In this document: positions 40,020 to 47,215 of the stretch, in pieces
Layout: each line of letters starts with the position of its first letter
Numbering within the stretch: position 1 is the stretch's first letter
Origin: Candidatus Yanofskybacteria bacterium RIFCSPLOWO2_01_FULL_39_28
GTDB taxonomy: Bacteria; Patescibacteriota; Minisyncoccia; 2-02-FULL-40-12; GWA2-44-9
NCBI GenBank assembly: GCA_001794635.1
Contig: MGKE01000008.1
Coordinates: 1-52,993, forward strand
Length of the DNA: 52,993 nt
Direction of reading: 5' to 3'
Notes under the pieces: model-generated
Told to the model about the DNA's origin: nothing
The model's database searches: none
The model's input: only the letters and a program-made list of their open reading frames with translations
Made by a program: the position numbers and the translations under genes

Positions 40020-40262
40020 AGTCCGAACTATCCGCCCTATATTAATAAAACCAAGTAGAGCCTGTTTCCACGTTGTCGGGTTTTTTTGAATAGGTGGTAA
40101 TTGATCTATACGTTGATTAACCCAACTCCTGAAAGGAGGATCTTCCTCATTACCATAAGAAGGGTTACCCCCAGACGAAATGCTCACAGACAACAAACCC
40201 AAAGCCACTATTAACCAAGCAATTAGCAACAATAAGCTCCCTACAACAATCGCAACATTCAT
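40008..40262 (-). CDS. Small single-helix membrane protein
   Basis: 84 residues. One N-terminal helix (VAIVVGSLLLLIAWLIVALGLL) is followed by a soluble tail (SSGGNPSYGNEEDPPFRSW...). GGGGGAG lies 6 nt before the ATG, one of the better ribosome sites here. The stop lies in a terminator. Not recognised; the single helix with a polar tail is compatible with a small membrane-bound regulator or assembly factor. Confidence 0.62.
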   Translation of the reverse strand: MNVAIVVGSLLLLIAWLIVALGLLSVSISSGGNPSYGNEEDPPFRSWVNQRIDQLPPIQKNPTTWKQALLGFINIGRIVRTGSR

Positions 40263-40278
40263 CTCTCGCTCCCCCTTG

Positions 40279-41259
40279 CTAGACCAACGAACTGGAAATT
40301 ATTCTATCAAATAAGTCGGAAAGTGTCAAGCCGGCCACTTGAGCCGCCTTAGAGAAAAGCGAATTAGTTGTTAGCCCTGGAAGAGTGTTGGTCTCAAGAA
40401 CATAAACATCGTTTCCACGAACAATCATATCGGTTCTTGAATAAGCTTTGCATCCCAATAATTGATGGGTTTTAACAGCAGTTTCTTGAATCCGTTTCGT
40501 AACTTCTTCATCCAAAAAGGCCGGAGTTATCTTGTCACAATAACCAGTAGTATATTTAGCTTTATAATTAAAAAACTTATTCCCCTTTTTGGGCACAATC
40601 TCGGTCACAGGCAATGCTGCCACTTGCTGGCCATTGTAATTTTCAAGAACCCCACAAGTTACCTCCTTACCGTCAATAAACTCCTCTATCAAAATTTTGC
40701 CGTCTAATTTAAAAGTTTCTTTAATTGCCTTTTCAAGTTGAGTTAAATTTTTGACTATTTGTACTCCCACCGAAGAACCACTGGAACATGGCTTAACAAC
40801 TACCGGCAAATTAGTTACCTTGCCAACAAAAAGCTTTAGCAACGCCTGGTAGTTATCCCCTTTTCTTATCTTCAATGTCTTTGGAACCTGTAAACCGGCT
40901 AACTTAAATATTTCTCGGCTTCTTAATTTGTCCATCGCCAAAACTGACCCGCAAATACCAGAACCGGTATATCGGACACCGTGGTATTCCATTATAGCTT
41001 GGGCCTTTCCATCTTCGCCAAATGAACCATGAAGCGCGTTGAAAACAATATCACAGCTTTTTAGAGCGTTGACATCAGTAGATGGTTTGCCGTCAACAAA
41101 CCATTTCTTGTCTTTTGAGATCTTTATAACAACCGGCTGGTACTTAGACTTGTCTAAATTATCAAACACATTCTGGCCCGTAGCTAAAGATATTTCGTGT
41201 TCTGCTGAAGGCCCGCCCATTAAAATACCTATTTTGAGCTTCTTTTTTAGTATTTTCAT
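40279..41259 (-). CDS. ddl: D-alanine--D-alanine ligase
   Basis: An ATP-grasp enzyme that makes D-Ala-D-Ala for peptidoglycan. Motifs: GILMGGPSAEHEISL, NALHGSFGEDGKAQ, VVKPCSSGSSVGV, EEFIDGKEVTCGVL and ETNTLPGLTTNSLF. The ATG at 41259 (MKILKKKLKIG) is the usual start; the longer frame adds 21 hydrophobic residues without family support. It is followed by a small membrane gene 16 bp downstream. Confidence 0.95.
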   Translation of the reverse strand: MKILKKKLKIGILMGGPSAEHEISLATGQNVFDNLDKSKYQPVVIKISKDKKWFVDGKPSTDVNALKSCDIVFNALHGSFGEDGKAQAIMEYHGVRYTGSGICGSVLAMDKLRSREIFKLAGLQVPKTLKIRKGDNYQALLKLFVGKVTNLPVVVKPCSSGSSVGVQIVKNLTQLEKAIKETFKLDGKILIEEFIDGKEVTCGVLENYNGQQVAALPVTEIVPKKGNKFFNYKAKYTTGYCDKITPAFLDEEVTKRIQETAVKTHQLLGCKAYSRTDMIVRGNDVYVLETNTLPGLTTNSLFSKAAQVAGLTLSDLFDRIISSSLV

Positions 41260-41305
41260 TATTTTTAAATAATCTACCACGAAAAGATACGCCCGACAAA
41301 TCATC

Positions 41306-41334
41306 TTGACTAAACCAATCAAAAGTTATAAAAT
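41306..41334 (+). promoter_or_regulatory. Promoter of the HD/ppGpp-hydrolase-like gene
   Basis: TTGACT (41306-41311), 17-bp spacer, TAAAAT (41329-41334). The predicted start near 41341 leaves about 3 nt before ATG 41344, so the mRNA is probably leaderless. Confidence 0.72.
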
Positions 41335-41343
41335 CAAAGCAAC

Positions 41344-41928
41344 ATGATTGATCGTGATATTTTTTTCAATTCTATAGATAAAGAGCTGGGAACCGAGGAT
41401 AGGGATCGGATTGAGTGGGCTTATTCTTTGGCTAAATACTACCACCGACCCCAAGTTCGTGACAGTGGTGAGAGATATTTTGAACATTGCAAATCTGTCG
41501 CCATGATATTAATAGAATTTGCCCCAACTTCGCCAAGCGAAATTATAATGGGACTGCTTCATGATATATGCGAGGATCAATTCGTTCCCCGAGGAATGAT
41601 GCGCCAGCTATTCGGTGAAAAAATAGACGAGGGATTAAAATTACTTTCTAACCAAAAAACAATATTCAGAACAATGGCCAAAATAGAAAAAATTGACCGG
41701 CCCAAAGAAGAATATTTTGCGATGCTTATGGACGCACCCTTAGGAGTTAGGAAAGTAAAGCTGGCTGACCGATTGCATAATTTAAAAACTCTGGGCGAAT
41801 GCGCCCCCGAAAAAATAAAAAGAAAGGTTGCGGAAACAGAGAAGTATATATTTCCATTGGCTAAAAAAACTGACAGCAAACTCTTTGAAGCAATCAGAAA
41901 AGAATGTAAAAAATTTAATACAAAATAA
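41344..41928 (+). CDS. HD-domain protein, RelA/SpoT-hydrolase-like
   Basis: 194 residues. RDSGERYFEHCKSVAMIL, GLLHDICEDQ (HD...ED) and VRKVKLADRLHNLKTL match the N-terminal hydrolase domain of RelA/SpoT and small MESH1-like enzymes, which cleave ppGpp. The synthetase and regulatory domains are absent, so this would be a small alarmone hydrolase or a related nucleotide phosphohydrolase. The start codon lies almost at the predicted transcription start and has no Shine-Dalgarno. It converges with a small membrane gene through a shared terminator. Confidence 0.88.
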   Translation: MIDRDIFFNSIDKELGTEDRDRIEWAYSLAKYYHRPQVRDSGERYFEHCKSVAMILIEFAPTSPSEIIMGLLHDICEDQFVPRGMMRQLFGEKIDEGLKLLSNQKTIFRTMAKIEKIDRPKEEYFAMLMDAPLGVRKVKLADRLHNLKTLGECAPEKIKRKVAETEKYIFPLAKKTDSKLFEAIRKECKKFNTK

Positions 41929-41954
41929 AAACAGCATTACTTAGCTGTTTTTTT
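41927..41954. terminator. Bidirectional terminator
   Basis: AAACAGC/GCTGTTT with flanking A and T runs, between convergent genes. Confidence 0.75.
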
Positions 41955-42341
41955 ATTTCTAATTTCCAGCAATTCCACTTGGACATTGTTTACATAAAGC
42001 TTGTATGGTTTTGAAAGATCACACTCTTCTTCTGGTTTACGGCCACACTCAAAAGTCACATCTGCGATATTGTTTATGTGTTCAGAGAAAAGATGCAAAT
42101 GTCCAGGAGAAGGACGAAAATGGATATTTGTTTTGTCATCAACCATCTGAACCCAGACAGAACCGTCGTTTTCAACTTTTAGAATCCAGGATTCGTCGTT
42201 ACTGTCTTTGTGGAAAGATTCTGTGACTAGAGGAACCGGATCTGGCAACTGACGGTCAAAATCTGAACGATATAACATTAAAAAGTTAATAAAAACAAGA
42301 ACTAATAAAATCAGAATGAGCACTTGTCTCTTAAGTGACAT
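41937..42341 (-). CDS. Membrane-anchored hypothetical protein
   Basis: 134 residues. An N-terminal helix (VLILILLVLVFINFLML) is followed by a soluble domain containing two Cys (FECGRKPEEECD) that may form a disulfide outside the membrane. A promoter-like TTGACC-17-TATAAA lies upstream. Not recognised. The C-terminus is basic (RNKKTAK). Confidence 0.62.
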   Translation of the reverse strand: MSLKRQVLILILLVLVFINFLMLYRSDFDRQLPDPVPLVTESFHKDSNDESWILKVENDGSVWVQMVDDKTNIHFRPSPGHLHLFSEHINNIADVTFECGRKPEEECDLSKPYKLYVNNVQVELLEIRNKKTAK

Positions 42342-42441
42342 AATAAAACAACCCCTATGTCAAAAAACGATTACTAGATTTATATAACAAAGAACACTAA
42401 GGGTCAAATTGTGTTTAACAAAACATTAAAGTGTTATAAAA

Positions 42442-42463
42442 TTAAAAACTGGCTAAGCCAGTT
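42442..42463 (-). terminator. Terminator of the 168-residue gene
   Basis: AACTGGCT/AGCCAGTT hairpin next to the stop, followed by TTTTTAATTTT on the minus strand. Confidence 0.75.
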
Positions 42464-42968
42464 AAATAGTAATCGTTAATTCGGGAAAGGGAATGCTTGC
42501 TATCTGTTTTTCTCTTATATCCTGACACTTATCATGAACCTGAACCAATTTCTTTTCAAATGAATTTCCTTCCAGTACATAAACTTCAACAGCTATTCTG
42601 TTTACCCCCCAGACTTCCTTTTTACACCAATGACACAATGGCAGATTCTGACTGCTGGCGGTGTAATCCCCATTAACCGTTTCGGTTATTTTGTCTTCCA
42701 ACACTAGGACAGGAAATTTTTGATCGTCTCTGTTGGGGTTCCATAAACCATCCACCTTGGCCATCCTGGGGCCACTCTCAGAAAAACTTAGATGGAGCAG
42801 ATTTTTGCCAACAGTTAATACTTTGTATATATAAAAACAACTAAGACCCCTCCTCATTAATTGTTTTCTCAAAAATTCCATAACTTTTTTATCATCCCTA
42901 CTACTTTCAAGCGAAAGAGTGAAAACACTGCCGTGCGAATCATGGACATTCAAAATCTGTGCCTTCAT
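42462..42968 (-). CDS. Hypothetical protein with C-terminal zinc knuckle
   Basis: 168 residues; AGAGAGG precedes the ATG. The C-terminal part holds CHWCKKEVWG and later HDKCQDI, an arrangement (CxxC...HxxC) that could bind zinc. The N-terminal part, SLESSRDDKKVMEFLRKQLM, is not similar to anything I recognise. A consensus promoter precedes it and a terminator follows, so it is monocistronic. It lies downstream of the homing endonuclease gene, without sequence relation to it. Confidence 0.65.
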   Translation of the reverse strand: MKAQILNVHDSHGSVFTLSLESSRDDKKVMEFLRKQLMRRGLSCFYIYKVLTVGKNLLHLSFSESGPRMAKVDGLWNPNRDDQKFPVLVLEDKITETVNGDYTASSQNLPLCHWCKKEVWGVNRIAVEVYVLEGNSFEKKLVQVHDKCQDIREKQIASIPFPELTITI

Positions 42969-43002
42969 AACACCTCTCTAATATGTAAACGAGCGTACCA
43001 AT

Positions 43003-43031
43003 ATATTAACTTAAAAAATCATATATGTCAA
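43003..43031 (-). promoter_or_regulatory. Promoter of the 168-residue gene
   Basis: On the minus strand, TTGACA (43031-43026), 17-bp spacer and TAATAT (43008-43003). Confidence 0.75.
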
Positions 43032-43052
43032 CTACCACATTATTTTAAGAGT

Positions 43053-43889
43053 TTATTGATAAGAACTAATAAGATTGGCCAATATTTTTCTCTTTTCTAA
43101 AGACCTTTTCCAAACACTGTTTAACCGCTTGCCATTTATTCTTAGGCCCTTAGAAAAATTGATTTCCTTTGCAAATTTTTCAATATTTATTCTTTTAGTT
43201 ATTAGGATTTCGTTAAAACGATAACTTACAGACGACGATATCCCGAATTCATTTAGCAAACTCGCTACCAAACCAAGAATTTTTTTATTGTGCTGATATC
43301 CCTTTATCCTACGTTTACTGTTTTTGGATAATCTAAAATCAACCGACCCCTCATCATCAAAAAAAGCTTTTAAAAATTCACGCTTACATTTAACTGATAA
43401 ATTTTTGATATCCCTTATCAACTTCTCGGACTTTTTATTAAAATAGTTTGCCAACTCTACGTTATGATAAGCCACGCGAACCACACCCTTACTATAATAT
43501 ATCTTTGGCTTGCCATCATATATTTTGGCCATTTTAAAAACAAAATTCCTGATTAACGAACTATTGCGGTTATAATACAAAATTCCACTATTTCTAATTG
43601 CTCCATCAAACAACATGTGTCCGACAAGGTTAACCAGAGATGGCGACCATCTGTTAAATTTAATATAACTATGTCCCAGCAAACTTTTACCCTTAGCAGG
43701 CCCCTTTCCTTTTATTGTGTTCGCTTTAATATTTTTGATTTTCTTTACTAATTTATTGCTTTTTGGAATGTTTTTAATGTGAAAATAGACCGTTGTTTTG
43801 GGTTTGTTTGTTATTCGGCAAATTTCTCCTAATGTATGACCTTTGTTTCTTAAATCCTTACACCAATTTTTAAATTCTACGAGTTGCAT
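43053..43889 (-). CDS. LAGLIDADG homing endonuclease with HTH, downstream of tRNA-Lys
   Basis: 278 residues. An N-terminal helix-turn-helix-like segment (GHTLGEICRITNKPKTTVYF, ~17-36) precedes two LAGLIDADG helices: LVNLVGHMLFDGAIR (85-99) and EFLKAFFDDEGSVD (171-184), each with an acidic catalytic residue. The two-motif form acts as a monomer that cuts long asymmetric sites. Basic composition (many Lys) suits DNA binding. The ATG lies only 6 nt after the last base of tRNA-Lys on the same strand, so it is probably co-transcribed with the tRNA. It is not inside an intron: the tRNA is intact. Confidence 0.85.
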   Translation of the reverse strand: MQLVEFKNWCKDLRNKGHTLGEICRITNKPKTTVYFHIKNIPKSNKLVKKIKNIKANTIKGKGPAKGKSLLGHSYIKFNRWSPSLVNLVGHMLFDGAIRNSGILYYNRNSSLIRNFVFKMAKIYDGKPKIYYSKGVVRVAYHNVELANYFNKKSEKLIRDIKNLSVKCKREFLKAFFDDEGSVDFRLSKNSKRRIKGYQHNKKILGLVASLLNEFGISSSVSYRFNEILITKRINIEKFAKEINFSKGLRINGKRLNSVWKRSLEKRKILANLISSYQ

Positions 43890-43895
43890 TCAGTG

Positions 43896-43968
43896 TCCGC
43901 CCAGTAGGAGTCGAACCTACGACCCTCTCGTTAAAAGCGAGCTGCTCTACCAACTGAGCTATGGGCGG
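43896..43968 (-). tRNA. tRNA-Lys (anticodon TTT)
   Basis: A complete cloverleaf: acceptor CCGCCCA/TGGGCGG, D-arm GCTCAGTTGGTAGAGC, anticodon loop CTTTTAA, T-arm GTAGG-TTCGACT-CCTAC, discriminator A. 73 nt; CCA is not encoded (CAC follows). The -10 of its promoter ends about 8 bp before its first base, leaving at most a few nt of leader. Confidence 0.96.
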
Positions 43969-43976
43969 ATTAAACA

Positions 43977-44005
43977 ATTCTAGCATAATGAATAAATTAA
44001 GTAAA
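43977..44005 (-). promoter_or_regulatory. Promoter of tRNA-Lys
   Basis: On the minus strand, TTTACT (44005-44000), 17-bp spacer, TAGAAT (43982-43977). The predicted start at about 43970 nearly equals the mature tRNA 5' end. Confidence 0.7.
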
Positions 44006-44085
44006 TGGATGTTTGGGGATAAAGTCCTAAGTTCGTTAGTTAAGTGAATATTATTACATTAAGAAAATAATTTATTATTAATAAA

Positions 44086-44146
44086 CCGTTCCGATTCTAC
44101 CCTACAGGGCGGACAGGTTGACAAAATGCCACGAGAGTGGTATTTT
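44086..44146 (+). promoter_or_regulatory. tRNA-3'-like module 1 with promoter
   Basis: CCGTTCCGATTCTACCCTAC is followed by GGGCGGACAGGTTGACA. The words GTTC-GA-T-C-TAC and GGGCGGACA recall the T-arm and acceptor end of the nearby tRNA-Lys, which lies in the opposite orientation. TTGACA (44118-44123), 17 bp and TATTTT (44141-44146) form a promoter, with a CCAC/GTGG hairpin in the spacer. A related module occurs at 44499. Confidence 0.5.
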
Positions 44147-44175
44147 GTTTTGTAGTTCTCAAGAAAGGATCTTCA

Positions 44176-44463
44176 ATGCCATCTCTTAACGAGATTGAGA
44201 TTCCAATCGGTAAATTTATATTGCTTGGAGGAGGAGTTGGCGGAGAGCTTGGATTTTCTCTATGTGGTACTTTTTCAACCGTAGAAGAGGCCCAACGAGA
44301 AAAAGATAAATGGTTAGGTCGGGCACCTTTTTATGCTTCTAACCACGCAAACGCTAAAGGAGAAAATCTAAGTTCGGATATTATCTGTGATCCAGATAGG
44401 TGTTTGGAATATCTTGGAATGACTTTTGATATCTACAATGATAAGAAAGAACGAGTCGGCTAA
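44176..44463 (+). CDS. Hypothetical protein, 95 residues
   Basis: ATG 44176 is preceded by AAGGA at a good distance; the longer frame to 44137 begins within the promoter region. A Gly-rich start (LLGGGVGGELGFSLCG) is followed by a helix (STVEEAQREKDKWLG) and a Cys/Asp-rich C-terminus. Function unknown. Its stop lies inside a small hairpin terminator, and the next gene begins shortly after. Confidence 0.62.
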   Translation: MPSLNEIEIPIGKFILLGGGVGGELGFSLCGTFSTVEEAQREKDKWLGRAPFYASNHANAKGENLSSDIICDPDRCLEYLGMTFDIYNDKKERVG

Positions 44464-44480
44464 ATGCCGGCTTTTTTATA
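44456..44480 (+). terminator. Terminator after the 95-residue gene
   Basis: CGGC-TAAAT-GCCG with flanking G/C pairs and six T. An ATG in the loop is not a likely start. Confidence 0.65.
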
Positions 44481-44498
44481 TAAAAATCTCCTCAATTT

Positions 44499-44535
44499 CC
44501 GTTCCGACTTCCTGCCACAAGGCGGACACTTGACG
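44499..44535 (+). repeat. tRNA-3'-like module 2
   Basis: CCGTTCCGACTTCCTGCCAC and then GGCGGACACTTGAC parallels module 1 and the tRNA-Lys 3' end plus flank (GGCGGACACTGA). The start codon of the next gene follows within 2 nt, as the endonuclease start follows the tRNA within 6 nt. A hairpin ATGGTA/TACCAT overlaps the start. Confidence 0.5.
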
Positions 44536-44847
44536 ATGGTATTGTTTAATGCTACCATTTTGTATCTTTTACATCCCGAGCAAGTGGACTATTGGACCGC
44601 GCATCCTGGATTTGTTGGTTTAATATTGTTATTTTTATTTGCTTTTTTCCCAAGAGTTTCAATGCTCTTTACCATAGCTTTTACTTTTACTTGGAAGGGG
44701 TGGCTTGGCTGGTTATTTCTACCCTCTTTCGTTGTAGCTTATCACGCAATCAGCATATACGGTGAAACTAACCCGATTTTAGCTGGTATCGCATGCTTGT
44801 GGGTTTTATCTAAAGTTATTGGTTTTGTTCTAAAAATTCTTTCTTAA
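44536..44847 (+). CDS. Small membrane protein, three helices
   Basis: 103 residues from ATG 44536, with hydrophobic segments around 5-12, 28-45, 48-65 and 72-100. Not recognised. The longer frame from 44464 starts inside a terminator and is unlikely. If the TTGACG at 44530 were used as a -35, transcription would begin after this ATG, so the start codon is uncertain. A terminator follows. Confidence 0.5.
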   Translation: MVLFNATILYLLHPEQVDYWTAHPGFVGLILLFLFAFFPRVSMLFTIAFTFTWKGWLGWLFLPSFVVAYHAISIYGETNPILAGIACLWVLSKVIGFVLKILS

Positions 44848-44863
44848 TCATTTTGAATAAATT

Positions 44864-44887
44864 GCCGACTAACTAGTCGGCTTTTTA
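44864..44887 (+). terminator. Terminator after the small membrane gene
   Basis: GCCGAC/GTCGGC stem, six-nt loop, TTTTTAATT. Confidence 0.8.
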
Positions 44888-44915
44888 ATTAAAAAATAAA
44901 AAGCGGGATTACCGC

Positions 44916-45440
44916 TTAGATTATTTTTAACTCCTGAAAGATATCAAACCACACTAGTTCAAGACCTGGCGACTCCTGCCACTGGGATTCTATTGATTCC
45001 TTAATTGAAGCCACCCAAGATTTTTCTTCGGCTTTTTCAGCTAACTTGAGCCGCTTCAGATACTCATGAGTCTTAGTGGCTAGAATTCTTATTTCTTCAA
45101 CCGACATCCAACCAACCCATTTAGTCTCATCTAAACTCGGCCGTAGCTGTCCTTGCCATTTAACTTCAAAAACTTGCCAAAAATGATAAAGACCGCCGCG
45201 ACGGCACAGGTTATTCGTTTTGCCATTTTTGATGAGAACCAGAGGCCTGGGAGCACCGACTATTTCAAGGCCGGTTTCTTGTCTGAATTCTTTGCAACAA
45301 GCCAACGGATATTGATCACCATCACAATGGCCAGCCGGCGGAGCAAAACCAAATGGAAATTTTTTTCTTTCAATCATTAATATTTTTCCCTCGCCGTCTC
45401 TGGCTATTGCTCCAACAGAGGTGCGATCACATACATCCAT
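44916..45440 (-). CDS. Nudix-fold protein with degenerate box
   Basis: 174 residues from ATG 45440, which overlaps the stop of the HD gene as TAATG, with AAGGAG 9 nt upstream. The Nudix region reads PAGHCDGDQYPLACCKEFRQETGLEIV: the first Glu is Gln, the first Arg is Lys, and the second conserved Glu pair is changed (FRQE). Metal binding may be weakened, so activity is uncertain. A C-terminal helical region of ~60 residues follows. It is translationally coupled to the HD gene, suggesting joint nucleotide processing. Confidence 0.75.
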   Translation of the reverse strand: MDVCDRTSVGAIARDGEGKILMIERKKFPFGFAPPAGHCDGDQYPLACCKEFRQETGLEIVGAPRPLVLIKNGKTNNLCRRGGLYHFWQVFEVKWQGQLRPSLDETKWVGWMSVEEIRILATKTHEYLKRLKLAEKAEEKSWVASIKESIESQWQESPGLELVWFDIFQELKII

Positions 45441-46705
45441 TAACCATTCTCCTTCTTTATGAGTTGATAAATTTTCAAGGAATTCCTGTATATTACATCC
45501 CTCTCGCCAACAATGCAAACCCTGATCGCAAGATAGTCACTCATTTCCGACTTAAGGGCTTCAAAATATTCTTTCTGGGTATCTTTAAGTGAAAGTATGC
45601 GGCCATTGTCGTGATACAATATGTCTTGAGGAACAAACCGCCAAGGAGTTAAGGTTGGCACAATTACCACTTTATGAACCGGCACTTTTACCAATTTAGC
45701 AACCTTTGATTCAAGTTTTTCTAAGTCCTTGGGTGAAGCACGACCCATCAGTTTTTCAAAAAATTTCAAATCCTCTCCAATAACTTTAATCTTCTTGCCG
45801 GCAATCCTTTCTTTGAATTCCCTGTTTTTTAAACGAATCACCAAACCAGTCCGGGGAAGCACCCTATTTTTAAAACAATTGTAAAGAAAATGAAGGTCTT
45901 CGTTTTTACTGGTATAGATCAAAGCCAGCATTTCATTGTCGTTTAGTTCCCACAATTTAGACGGATTAAATTTTTCCAAATTCATTAGTATGGCTATCAT
46001 TTTCTGTAAAAACCTCTGACTGATAAGGGCCGACTTGTGAAGATAAACTTCTTTATACATATAAATATACAATCTCTGCATTTGCTTAGCCGCTTCAAGT
46101 GATTTCTTGTCAATAACAAGTTTGCCTTTCAAATAAATCAAGTAGTTAAAAATACTCTCAATGTCAGGCCTTTGGCCAAAACCGGTATGGTATGTATCCC
46201 GTTCAAGATAATCCAGCTTATCCATACCGACATTTTTATCCATTACAATATTGAAAAGTGGGTTTTGATGCTTAAACATTTTTTTTATAAATTCATAGTC
46301 GCCGCCGCTTTTTTTAACCGCGTTTTTCATTTGTTCAAGCACAACGAGGCCGTTTTCATTCTCATCGCCTCTTAACTGAGTCAACTCTTCTATCCCATGA
46401 GAAAAAGGCCCGTGACCAATGTCGTGCATCAAAGCAAAGAGAGGTACATTTTTGACTTCGTGTTTATTTAAAAAACCGCCTTCGGCCATTTTTTTGCAAA
46501 ATCTTTTGGTTTTTCTATAAACTCCTAAAGCATGCTCAAAACGATTGTGAGTTGCCCCAGGAAAAACCGCCAGCGTCGTCCCAAGCTGGGAAATGTGAAG
46601 CAGCCGCTGGAACAGAGGGTGATTGATTATCGGCATTATTTCTCGTATATCTATAGATTCATTGGGCGGAATACGAATATACTTTTTGTAGAACTTGTTA
46701 AGCAT
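45440..46705 (-). CDS. HD-domain phosphohydrolase, dGTPase/SAMHD1-like
   Basis: 421 residues. NRFEHALGVYRKTKRF, FALMHDIGHGPFSHG and VGMDKLDYLERDTYHTGF are the H...HD...D motifs of the COG1078/SAMHD1-type family, which hydrolyses nucleoside triphosphates. A C-terminal region of about 150 residues includes a conserved substrate/regulation segment. The start is ATG 46705, one nt after an inverted repeat GATACT-ATA-AGTATC (46707-46721) that could be an operator. It forms an operon with the coupled Nudix gene. Confidence 0.9.
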   Translation of the reverse strand: MLNKFYKKYIRIPPNESIDIREIMPIINHPLFQRLLHISQLGTTLAVFPGATHNRFEHALGVYRKTKRFCKKMAEGGFLNKHEVKNVPLFALMHDIGHGPFSHGIEELTQLRGDENENGLVVLEQMKNAVKKSGGDYEFIKKMFKHQNPLFNIVMDKNVGMDKLDYLERDTYHTGFGQRPDIESIFNYLIYLKGKLVIDKKSLEAAKQMQRLYIYMYKEVYLHKSALISQRFLQKMIAILMNLEKFNPSKLWELNDNEMLALIYTSKNEDLHFLYNCFKNRVLPRTGLVIRLKNREFKERIAGKKIKVIGEDLKFFEKLMGRASPKDLEKLESKVAKLVKVPVHKVVIVPTLTPWRFVPQDILYHDNGRILSLKDTQKEYFEALKSEMSDYLAIRVCIVGERDVIYRNSLKIYQLIKKENG

Positions 46706-46706
46706 G

Positions 46707-46721
46707 GATACTATAAGTATC
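46707..46721 (-). promoter_or_regulatory. Operator-like inverted repeat before the HD gene
   Basis: GATACT-ATA-AGTATC lies immediately before the ATG, overlapping the place expected for the -10 region (ATACTT) and the ribosome site. Confidence 0.45.
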
Positions 46722-46779
46722 TAGTTTTGAGTAAATAAATCAAGCTCGCTCAAAGACTCAAGTTTATTATTTATTGTAA

Positions 46780-46817
46780 ATTGTTATAAAATAGGCAATT
46801 GCTTATTTTATGACAAT
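46780..46817. repeat. 38-bp near-perfect palindrome, family member 2
   Basis: 37/38 identical to 12710-12747, at 34 kb distance. It lies 6 bp after the terminator of the MazG-like gene and about 75 bp upstream of the HD start. Confidence 0.92.
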
Positions 46818-46843
46818 CTAAAAAACGCTCATATTTGAGCGTT
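46818..46843 (-). terminator. Terminator of the MazG-like gene
   Basis: AACGCTC/GAGCGTT stem, then TTTTTTAG on the minus strand. Confidence 0.8.
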
Positions 46844-46848
46844 GTAAA

Positions 46849-47211
46849 TTATGACTCTTCAAGAATTATTCTCTTTTTGAACTGGCCACGTTTTTGGGCT
46901 TTCTTTCTTTTTACTAACATGACTCTTGGTATTTGGGATTTGATCAATGGCCCCCCCCTTTCACCCCGATACCGTAAAACCGCGTCAAGAACTTCCAAGA
47001 AATCTGCTGTTTCTTCAATGAGTTTTTCTTCGTTATCTTCTGTTGCGACATACTCTTCTATTGCTTCTAATAACTCCCCGCATTCTTCTTCAAGTTTTTC
47101 TTTCAATTTATTCCAAAATTCATAATTACTGCTAGCCACATGAAACTTAAGCTTCCCACCCCTCTTTTTAATAATTTCCGGAATCCTGTCCCGCACCAAC
47201 TTATTGTATTT
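46849..47211 (-). CDS. MazG-like nucleotide pyrophosphohydrolase
   Basis: 120 residues from ATG 47211: YNKLVRDRIPEIIKK is the typical N-terminus, and WNKLKEKLEEECGELLEAIEEY with ETADFLEVLDAVL gives the EExxE...ExxD metal motif. Enzymes of this type hydrolyse (d)NTPs to monophosphates. The C-terminal tail is basic and long. The next upstream gene overlaps it closely. It belongs to a string with the HD and Nudix genes. Confidence 0.85.
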   Translation of the reverse strand, partial: KYNKLVRDRIPEIIKKRGGKLKFHVASSNYEFWNKLKEKLEEECGELLEAIEEYVATEDNEEKLIEETADFLEVLDAVLRYRGERGGPLIKSQIPRVMLVKRKKAQKRGQFKKRIILEES

Positions 47212-47215
47212 CATT

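Noticed and set aside
44464-44535. Upstream extension of the 44536 membrane gene
   Set aside because: The extra residues would be encoded within the preceding gene's terminator and the tRNA-like module.
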